From positions 2,666,001-2,730,000 of the forward strand of contig NZ_CP049257.1 of the NCBI RefSeq assembly GCF_011046535.1: a DNA stretch of 64,000 nucleotides. The letters are read 5' to 3'. A program made the position numbers and the translations under genes. The stretch is from Nocardioides anomalus. Its GTDB lineage: Bacteria; Actinomycetota; Actinomycetes; Propionibacteriales; Nocardioidaceae. Positions 56,320-64,000 of the stretch are shown in pieces. The notes below the pieces were generated by a model. The model saw only the letters and a list, made by a program, of their open reading frames with translations. It had not been told where the DNA came from and did not search any database. Positions within the stretch are counted from its first letter, which is position 1. Every line of letters starts with the position of its first letter.

Positions 56320-58292
56320 ACCTCAACATCGACCGCCAGGTCCTGCTCGGTGCGGTGACCAAGCTCGACCCGCGCCAGCTCGTGCGCGAGCCGGTGATGC
56401 TCGTCGTCGAGATCGGCGCCGTGGTCACCACCGTCCTGTCCGTCGTCGACCCGAGTGTGCTCGGCTGGATGGTCACGGTGTGGCTGTGGCTGACCGTGCT
56501 CTTCGCGACCCTGGCCGAGTCCGTGGCCGAGGGCCGCGGCAAGGCGCAGGCCGCCAGCCTGCGCGCGCTCCAGACCGAGACGACCGCGAACCGGCGTACG
56601 CCGGGCGGCGGCATCGAGGAGGTGCCCAGCACCAGCCTGCGCTCCGGCGACGTCGTCGTGGTCGCGGCGGGCGAGCGGATCCCCGGCGACGGCGAGGTCA
56701 TCGAGGGCGTCGCCTCGGTCGACGAGTCCGCGGTGACCGGCGAGTCCGCGCCGGTCATCCGGGAGTCCGGCGGTGACCGCAGCGCGGTGACCGGCGGCAC
56801 GACGGTGCTCTCCGACCAGGTGGCGGTGCGGATCACCAGCGAGCCGGGCCAGTCCTTCGTGGACCGGATGATCGCGCTCGTCGAGGGCTCGGAGCGGCAG
56901 CGCACGCCCAACGAGATCGCGCTCAACGTGCTGCTCAGCGCGCTGACCGTCGTGTTCGTCGTGGTCTGCGCGACGCTCTGGCCGGTCGCCGACCACAACG
57001 GCGCCCGCCAGCCGGTCCTCGTGCTGGTCGCGCTCCTGGTCTGCCTCATCCCGACCACCATCGGCGCACTCCTGTCGGCCATCGGCATCGCGGGGATGGA
57101 CCGGCTGGTCCGGCGCAACGTGCTGGCCATGTCCGGACGCGCGGTCGAGGCCGCGGGCGACGTCGACGTGCTGCTGCTGGACAAGACCGGCACCATCACC
57201 CTCGGCAACCGGCACGCCACCGAGCTGCTCCCCGTCGACGGGGTCGACCCGGACGAGCTGGCCCAGGCCGCGCTGCTGTCCTCGCTGGCCGACGAGACCC
57301 CCGAGGGCCGCAGCATCGTGACCCTGGTGGGCGGCGAGGCGACCCTGCCCCGCGACGCCGAGCTGGTCGAGTTCAGCGCGACCACCCGCATGAGCGGCGT
57401 GGACACCGGCGGGCGCCAGCTGCGCAAGGGCGCCGGCTCGGCCGTCACCGCCTGGGTGGGCCACAGCGACCCGCAGCTCGACGGTCTGGTCGAGCAGGTC
57501 AGCGCCACCGGCGGCACCCCGCTGGTGGTGGCCGAGGCCCGAGGCGAGGAGAGGCGGCTGCTCGGGGTCATCCACCTCAAGGACGTGGTCAAGCCCGGCA
57601 TGCGCGAGCGGTTCGACGAGCTGCGCGCCATGGGCATCCGCACGGTGATGATCACCGGCGACAACGCCACGACCGCGAAGGCCATCGCCGGCGAGGCCCG
57701 GGTCGACGACTTCCTGGCCGAGGCCACCCCGGAGGACAAGCTCGCGCTCATCCGCGAGCAGCAGACCGGTGGCCGGCTGGTCGCGATGTGCGGCGACGGC
57801 ACCAACGACGCCCCAGCGCTGGCCCAGGCCGACGTCGGCGTGGCCATGAACACCGGCACGGTCGCGGCCAAGGAGGCCGGCAACATGGTCGACCTCGACT
57901 CCGACCCGACCAAGCTCATCGACATCGTCGAGATCGGCAAGCAGCTGCTCATCACCCGCGGCGCGCTCACGACGTTCTCGGTGGCCAACGACGTCGCGAA
58001 GTACTTCGCGATCCTGCCGGCGATGTTCGTCGTCGCCTTCCCCGACCTCGACGTCCTCAACGTGATGCGGCTGTCGTCGCCGGAGTCGGCGATCGTGAGC
58101 GCGGTCGTGTTCAACGCCCTCGTCATCGTGGCGCTGATCCCGCTCGCCCTGCGCGGCGTGCGCTACCGACCGTCCTCGGCGGCCGCCCTGCTGCGCCGCA
58201 ACATCCTCCTCTACGGGGTCGGCGGCCTGATCGCGCCGTTCGTCGGCATCAAGCTGCTCGACCTCGTCGTCTCCCTCATCCCTGGACTGTGA
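56316..58292 (+). CDS. kdpB: potassium-transporting ATPase, P-type subunit B
   Basis: The 658-residue P-type ATPase drives potassium uptake. It shows the phosphorylation motif [13 protein letters not shown], the actuator motif VTGESAPV, the hinge region [15 protein letters not shown] and [20 protein letters not shown]. The TGES serine used for inhibitory phosphorylation in E. coli KdpB is present. GTG 56316 gives the overlap with kdpA. All catalytic residues look intact. Confidence 0.98.
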   Translation: MNLNIDRQVLLGAVTKLDPRQLVREPVMLVVEIGAVVTTVLSVVDPSVLGWMVTVWLWLTVLFATLAESVAEGRGKAQAASLRALQTETTANRRTPGGGIEEVPSTSLRSGDVVVVAAGERIPGDGEVIEGVASVDESAVTGESAPVIRESGGDRSAVTGGTTVLSDQVAVRITSEPGQSFVDRMIALVEGSERQRTPNEIALNVLLSALTVVFVVVCATLWPVADHNGARQPVLVLVALLVCLIPTTIGALLSAIGIAGMDRLVRRNVLAMSGRAVEAAGDVDVLLLDKTGTITLGNRHATELLPVDGVDPDELAQAALLSSLADETPEGRSIVTLVGGEATLPRDAELVEFSATTRMSGVDTGGRQLRKGAGSAVTAWVGHSDPQLDGLVEQVSATGGTPLVVAEARGEERRLLGVIHLKDVVKPGMRERFDELRAMGIRTVMITGDNATTAKAIAGEARVDDFLAEATPEDKLALIREQQTGGRLVAMCGDGTNDAPALAQADVGVAMNTGTVAAKEAGNMVDLDSDPTKLIDIVEIGKQLLITRGALTTFSVANDVAKYFAILPAMFVVAFPDLDVLNVMRLSSPESAIVSAVVFNALVIVALIPLALRGVRYRPSSAAALLRRNILLYGVGGLIAPFVGIKLLDLVVSLIPGL

Positions 58293-58298
58293 CCTGAC

Positions 58299-58937
58299 AT
58301 GACCATGAAGACCCTCTACGACCTGTGGCGCCAGAGCCTGGCCGGGCTGAGGCTGCTGATCGCTGCCACCCTGCTCCTCGGGCTCGCCTACCCGGCGGTG
58401 GTCTACGGCTTCGGCCGGGTGGCCGCACCCTGGGAGGCCCGCGGCTCGCTGGTGACCGCCGACGGCTCGCACACCGAGGACCCGTCGAAGGCCGTCGGCT
58501 CGGCGATCCTCGGCCAGGTCGTCGACGACGACCGGCTGTTCCAGCCGCGACCGTCCGCGGCCGGCGACGGCTACGACACGCTCTCGACGTACGGCTCCAA
58601 CCTCGGTCCCGAGGAGCCCGCCCTGATCGACGCGATCGAGCAGCGGCGCGCCGAGGTGGCCGAGCGCGAGGGCGTCGACCCGAGCCGGGTGCCGCCCGAC
58701 GCCCTGACCGCGTCCGCGTCCGGGCTGGACCCGGACATCTCGGTGGCCTACGCCGAGCTGCAGGTGCCGCGGGTCGCGGCCGCCACCGGCCTCTCCGAGG
58801 ACCGGGTGCGCGCGCTGGTCGAGGACCACACCTCGGGGCGCACCTGGGGCGTGCTCGGGGAGCCGCACGTCAACGTGCTGACGCTGGACATCGCGGTGCT
58901 CCAGGCCGCGGGCGACCGGACAGAGGATGATGGGTGA
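58299..58937 (+). CDS. kdpC: potassium-transporting ATPase subunit C
   Basis: The 212-residue protein has one N-terminal helix (LRLLIAATLLLGLAYPAVVYGFG) and a periplasmic-type domain with QVVDDDRLFQPRPSAAGDGY, SNLGP, PPDALTASASGLDPDIS and RTWGVLGEPHVNVLTLDIAV, typical of KdpC. ATG 58299 or 58305 are both possible. The 3' end overlaps kdpD by 11 bases. Confidence 0.96.
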   Translation: MTMKTLYDLWRQSLAGLRLLIAATLLLGLAYPAVVYGFGRVAAPWEARGSLVTADGSHTEDPSKAVGSAILGQVVDDDRLFQPRPSAAGDGYDTLSTYGSNLGPEEPALIDAIEQRRAEVAEREGVDPSRVPPDALTASASGLDPDISVAYAELQVPRVAAATGLSEDRVRALVEDHTSGRTWGVLGEPHVNVLTLDIAVLQAAGDRTEDDG

Positions 58938-61391
58938 CGTGCCGGACGCGCGCCGAGGGCGGCTGATCGTCTACCTCGGCTCCGCACCCGGGGTCGGGAA
59001 GACCTACGCGGCCCTGGGCGAGGCGCACCGCCGCCTCGCCCGGGGCACCGACGTGGTCGTGGCGTACGTCGAGACGCACGGCCGGGAGCAGACCGAGGCC
59101 CAGGCCGAGGGGCTCGAGGTCGTGCCGCGGCGCCACCTCGAGCACCGCGGCGCGTCGTTCACCGAGATGGACGTCGACGCGGTGCTGGCCCGCGGACCGG
59201 CCGTGGTGCTGGTCGACGAGCTCGCGCACACCAACGTGCCGGGCAGCCGCCACGAGAAGCGTGCGGACGACGTGGCGCTCCTGCTCGACGCGGGCATCGA
59301 CGTCATCACCACCGTCAACATCCAGCACCTGGAGTCGCTCAACGACGAGGTCGAGCGGATCACCGGTGTGCGCCAGCGCGAGACCGTCCCCGACCGGGTC
59401 GTGCGCGAGGCCGACCAGATCCAGCTCATCGACATGCCGCCGGACGCCCTGCGCCGGCGGATGGCGCACGGCAACATCTACCGGCCCGACAAGATCGACG
59501 CGTCACTGACGTCGTACTTCCGCGTCGGCAACCTCACCGCCCTGCGCGAGCTGGCCCTGCTGTGGCTGGCCGACCGGGTCGACGACCAGCTCGACGACTA
59601 CCGCCGCGCGCACCGCATCCAGGAGCCGTGGCCGGCCAAGGAGCGCATCGTCGTGGCCGTGACCGGCGGGCCGGAGAGCGAGACGCTCATCCGCCGCGGC
59701 GCCCGGCTGGCCCAGCGCGCGGCCGGGGCCGAGCTGCTCGCGGTGCACGTCATCGCCACCGACGGGCTGCACGCCGCCGACGAGCGCCGCCTCGAGCGCG
59801 CCCAGCAGCTGGTCGCCTCGGTCGGCGGGACCTTCCACTCCGTGGTGGGCGAGGACGTCTCGGCCGCGGTGGTCGACTTCGCCAGCGGCGCCAACGCCAC
59901 CATGATCATCGTCGGCGTCTCCCGCCACGGCCGGCTGCGCCGCCTGTTCACCGGTACGACGGGCGACCGGATCGCCTCGCTGGCCGGCGCGGTCGACGTG
60001 CACCTGGTCACCCACGACCAGGTCGGCGGCCGGCTCCTCTCCCGCCCCTCGCTCTCGCCGCTCTCCCCCGGCCGCCAGGTCGCCGGCTGGCTCGGCGCGG
60101 TGGTCCTGCCGCTGGTCCTGGCCGCGGCCCTGCACGCCGTGGACGACACCGACGACCTGGCCCTGGCCACGCTGGCCCTGCTCGCCTCGACCGTGGTGGT
60201 CGCGCTGGTGGGTGGGCTGCTGCCGGCGCTGGCCGGGGCGGTCATCGGCTTCCTCGCCCTCAACTACTTCTTCACGCCCCCGACCGGCACGTTCACGGTC
60301 TCCGAGCCGCGCAACGTCCTGGCCCTCGTGGTCTTCGTGGCGGTGGCCGCCGCGGTGGCCACCGTCGTGGACCGCGCCTCGCGGCGGGCGGCCGAGGCCC
60401 TGCGCGCCCGCACCGAGGCGGCCACCATGTCCGCCCTCTCGCGCTCGGTGCTCTCGGGCGAGGACACCGCCGAGGCCGTCGTGGCCCGGCTGCGCGAGGT
60501 GTTCGGGCAGGACGCGGTCTCCCTGCTCCGTCGCGCGGGCTCCGGGTGGGTGGTGCTGGCCTCCTCGGGCGCGCCCTGCGCCGCGACGCCCGACGAGGGC
60601 GACACCCGGGTCCGCGTCGACGACGACTCCGTCCTGGCCCTGTGCGGCGAGCCGCTGCGCGCCGAGGACCAGCGCGTGCTCGAGGCCTTCGCGGTCCAGG
60701 CCGGGCTGGTCCTGGAGCACCGGCGGCTGCGCGAGCGCGAGCGTGCCGAGGCCACCTCGACCGCGCTGCTGCGCGCCGTCTCCCACGACCTGCGCACGCC
60801 GCTGGCCACCATGCGCGCAGCCGTCGACGGGCTGCTCGCGCCGGGCGTCTCGGGCGCGGACCGCACCGAGCTGGTCGCCGCCGTCGACGCCTCGGCCGGC
60901 CAGCTCGAGTCGCTCATCGACGACCTGCTCGACCTGTCCCGCCTGCAGAGCGGGCTGGTGCACCCCGTGCTCACCGCCCGCTCGCTGGACGAGGTGCTGC
61001 CCCTCGCCGTGGCCGGCCACCCCGGCGTCGACCTCGAGGTCGAGGAGCCCGCCCCGCTGGTCTCCACCGACGCCGGCCTGCTCGGCCGGGTGGTGGCCAA
61101 CCTGGTGGGCAACGCGGTGCGCCACGCCGGCGGCGCGCCCGTGCGGGTGCTGGCCCACGAGCGTCCCGACTCGGTCGAGGTCATGGTGGTCGACCGGGGC
61201 GTCGGCGTACCGCCCGAGGACCGGGACCGGATGTTCGAGCCGTTCCAGCGCTTGGGCGACGGCACCCCGGGTGGGCTCGGCCTCGGTCTCGCCGTCGCTC
61301 GCGGGCTCACCGAGGCCCTCGGCGGCACGCTCACGCCCGAGGAGACCCCGGGCGGCGGGCTGACCATGGTGCTGTCCCTGCCGAGGGCCTC

Positions 61392-61395
<4 letters not shown>
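58927..61395 (+). CDS. kdpD: potassium-sensing histidine kinase
   Basis: This 822-residue KdpD has an N-terminal KdpD domain with Walker A LGSAPGVGKTYAALGEAHRR and Walker B VVLVDELAHTNVPGSRHEK. A universal-stress-like domain (ERIVVAVTGGPESETLIRRG) follows, then four membrane helices near residues 390-490, a GAF-like region, HisKA (AVSHDLRTPLATMRAAVDGL) and an ATPase (VDRGVGVPPEDRDRMFEPF, GGLGLGLAVARGL). It reports potassium limitation or osmotic stress to KdpE. The start overlaps kdpC. Confidence 0.97.
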
Positions 61396-62081
<686 letters not shown>

Positions 62082-62091
62082 GCTCGAGCCC

Positions 62092-63306
62092 ATGGCTGAG
62101 CAGCAGTACGACGTCGCCAAGGTCCGCGCCCACTTCCCCGCCCTCGAGAGCGGGCTGGCGTTCTTCGACGGGCCGGGCGGCTCCCAGACCCCGCGGCCGG
62201 TGGCCGACGCGATGCACGCGACGATGCTCGGCCCGCTGTCCAACCGCGGCGACCTGACCCTCGCCCAGCAGAACGCCGAGCGCGCGGTCACCGAGGCCCG
62301 CGCCGCCCTGGCCGACCTGCTCGACGCGACGCCGGAGGGCGTGGTCTTCGGCCGCAGCTTCACCCAGCTCACCTTCGACCTGAGCCGCACCCTGGCCAAG
62401 GGCTGGGGCGCGGGCGACGAGGTCGTGGTCAGCCGGCTCGACCACGACGGCAACGTGCGCCCGTGGGTGATCGCGGCCGAGGCCGCCGGTGCCACCGTGC
62501 GCTGGATCGACTTCGACCCCGGGTCCGGCGAGCTCTCGCTGGACTCGCTGGAGGAGGCGCTGTCCGAGCGCACCCGGCTGGTCGCGGTCACCGGCGCCTC
62601 CAACCTCATCGGCACCCGGCCCGACCTGCGCGCGGTCGCCGACCGGGTGCACCGCACCGACGCCTGGCTGTACGTCGACGCGGTGCACCTCACCGCCCAC
62701 GCCGCGGTCTCGCTGGCCCAGGACGGCATGGACCTGGTCGGCTGCTCGACGTACAAGTTCCTCGGGCCGCACGCCGGCGTCCTGGCCGCGGCGCCGGACC
62801 TGCTGGAGCAGCTGCACCCGGACAAGCTCCTGCCGTCGACCGACCGGGTGCCGGAGCGCTTCGAGCTCGGCACGCTGCCCTACGAGCTGATGGCCGGCGC
62901 CGGCGCCGCGGTGGAGTTCCTGGCCGGCCTCGCGCCGGGCGCGGCCGGCACCCGCCGCGAGCGGCTGGTCGCCTCTCTGGCCGCGCTGGAGGAGCACGAG
63001 GACCGGCTCCGCACCCGCATCGAGGACGGCCTGCGCGCGCTTCCGGGCGCCACCGTGCACTCCCGCGCCGCCCGTCGTACGCCGACCGTGCTGGTGACCT
63101 TCGCCGACCGTGACCCGCAGGAGGTCTCGCGCCACCTGGCCACCCGCGGCGTCAACGCGCCCGCCGGCAGCTTCTACGCCTACGAGCCGGCCCGGCGCCT
63201 CGGGCTCGGCGAGGCCGGCGGCCTGCGGGTCGGCCTCGCGCCGTACTCCGACGACTCCGACGTCGACCGCCTCCTCGAGGCGCTGGGCGAGCTCTTCCCG
63301 GGCTGA
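62092..63306 (+). CDS. cysteine-desulfurase-like aminotransferase class V
   Basis: The 404-residue PLP enzyme begins KVRAHFPALESGLAFFDGPGG, with GPLSNRGDLTLAQQNAERAV, the PLP-lysine segment CSTYKFLGPHAGVLAA and GVNAPAGSFYAYEPAR. It resembles the cysteine-desulfurase-like subfamily whose catalytic cysteine loop is not conserved, so desulfurase activity is uncertain. ATG 62092 is seven bases after TAGGCT and is probably leaderless. There is no operon partner. Confidence 0.88.
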   Translation: MAEQQYDVAKVRAHFPALESGLAFFDGPGGSQTPRPVADAMHATMLGPLSNRGDLTLAQQNAERAVTEARAALADLLDATPEGVVFGRSFTQLTFDLSRTLAKGWGAGDEVVVSRLDHDGNVRPWVIAAEAAGATVRWIDFDPGSGELSLDSLEEALSERTRLVAVTGASNLIGTRPDLRAVADRVHRTDAWLYVDAVHLTAHAAVSLAQDGMDLVGCSTYKFLGPHAGVLAAAPDLLEQLHPDKLLPSTDRVPERFELGTLPYELMAGAGAAVEFLAGLAPGAAGTRRERLVASLAALEEHEDRLRTRIEDGLRALPGATVHSRAARRTPTVLVTFADRDPQEVSRHLATRGVNAPAGSFYAYEPARRLGLGEAGGLRVGLAPYSDDSDVDRLLEALGELFPG

Positions 63307-63444
63307 CCCGGACGCGGGCAGGCAAGCCTGCGTGCCCGCTCCGTTCGCCCGCTGTTCGCCCGCGCGGGGCGCGACGGCCATCCGTCGTCCCTAGCGTCGA
63401 CGGACGGAGGGGCCGTCTCGGGTGCCCTTCCGGATGGAGGCGTC

Positions 63445-64000
63445 ATGTCCTCGACCGCCGTCCGGGCGCGCGGTCTGACCAAGACCTTCGGCGACGTGGT
63501 CGCCCTCGACGCGGTCGACCTCGACGTGCCCGCCGGGCAGGTCCACGGGCTCGTCGGTCCCAACGGGGCCGGCAAGACCACGCTGCTCGGCCTGCTGCTG
63601 GGGCTGGCCACGCCGGACCGCGGCACGTTGGAGCTGCTCGGCGGCGGCCCGGCCGCCGAGGGCGTGGCCGGGTTCGTCGACGGCCCCGGGCTCTACCCCA
63701 CCCTCACCGCGCGCCAGAACCTCGCCGCACTCGCCCGCCTCCGCGGTGAGAGCACCGACGTCGACGCCCTGCTCGACCGCGTCGGCCTGCTGGACGTGGC
63801 CGGCGACCCGGTGCGCGGCTTCTCCCTCGGCATGCGCCAGCGGCTCGGGCTGGCCGCCGCCCTGCTCGGCGACCCCCGGCTGCTCGTCCTCGACGAGCCG
63901 GCCAACGGCCTCGACCCCGCCGGCAAGCGGCAGGTGCACCGGGTCCTCACCGACCTGGCCGACGCCGGCGCCACCATCGTGCTCTCCAGCCACCGCATGG
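63445..64000 (+). CDS. ABC transporter ATP-binding protein, N-terminal part
   Basis: The first 185 residues of an ATPase are visible before the window ends. Walker A is VGPNGAGKTTLLGL near residues 38-51, the signature FSLGMRQRLGLAAALLGDP, Walker B LLVLDEPANGLDPAG and the H-loop start SSHRM. ATG 63445 follows GGAGG. It resembles the ATPase at 36579, but its leader lacks the CAGG direct repeat, so it is probably outside that regulon. A permease gene is expected downstream, outside the window. Confidence 0.92.
   Translation, partial: MSSTAVRARGLTKTFGDVVALDAVDLDVPAGQVHGLVGPNGAGKTTLLGLLLGLATPDRGTLELLGGGPAAEGVAGFVDGPGLYPTLTARQNLAALARLRGESTDVDALLDRVGLLDVAGDPVRGFSLGMRQRLGLAAALLGDPRLLVLDEPANGLDPAGKRQVHRVLTDLADAGATIVLSSHRM

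Overview
The window is uniformly very GC-rich. It uses GTG starts freely and joins genes in operons by 1-4 base overlaps (GTGA, ATGA, TGATG). Many genes look leaderless, with a TAnnnT-like -10 box six or seven bases before the start codon. These traits, together with a fused CobIJ, a ChlI/ChlD-type cobaltochelatase subunit, a GlnR box at glnA and an IdeR/DtxR-type iron box, point to an actinobacterial chromosome. A Nocardioides-like member of the Propionibacteriales is my best guess, but no rRNA or marker gene is present to prove it. I see no phage, insertion sequence, tRNA, rRNA or CRISPR array.

Region 1 (1-10.4 kb) is cobalamin biosynthesis. Two minus-strand operons each follow a cobalamin riboswitch: cobaltochelatase subunit-cobO-cobB-cobC-like, and cobG-cobH-cobIJ. 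A plus-strand cobL-cobM pair starts from a leaderless promoter whose -10 box overlaps the -10 box of the first riboswitch transcript. A histidine phosphatase follows.

Region 2 (10.4-14.8 kb) is a looser accessory stretch: a lone XRE-type regulator, an AHSA1/ArsR pair with two palindromic operators, a small cupin, an isocitrate-lyase/PEP-mutase family enzyme and a sigma factor.

Region 3 (15-38.4 kb) is the most interesting part. Eleven promoters share one architecture: a direct repeat of CAGG with exactly 11 bases between repeat starts, then a -10 box that begins exactly 14 bases after the second repeat, usually followed 5-7 bases later by the start codon. They drive DPM/GtrB-type glycosyltransferases, GT39 membrane glycosyltransferases, an MGDG-synthase-like glycosyltransferase, a NodB deacetylase, DedA, UppP, a PAP2 phosphatase, an LPG-synthase-like membrane protein, a PIG-L deacetylase, an ABC exporter, two other membrane proteins, and a two-component system (23612-25629) that is probably the regulator. 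I infer a self-contained envelope regulon for polyprenyl-phosphate recycling, lipid-linked sugar transfer and antibiotic defence. An iron permease pair (efeU/efeO-like) with an IdeR-type box and a second two-component system lie inside the same stretch.

Region 4 (38.4-51.3 kb) holds glnA, an RDD protein, an LppX/LprG-like lipoprotein, a LysE exporter and a signalling cluster. That cluster contains a single-domain response regulator, a pyruvoyl-dependent arginine decarboxylase fused to a GNAT acetyltransferase, a hybrid histidine kinase whose last receiver domain is frameshifted, a PRMT-like methyltransferase and a GGDEF-EAL protein. A molybdopterin oxidoreductase with a flavin reductase comes next. 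Two large imperfect inverted repeats fill the 560-base gap at 51.3-51.9 kb.

Region 5 (51.9-64 kb) carries a GT4 glycosyltransferase, an MFS transporter, the complete kdpFABCDE potassium-uptake operon, a cysteine-desulfurase-like protein and the start of another ABC transporter that runs off the window.
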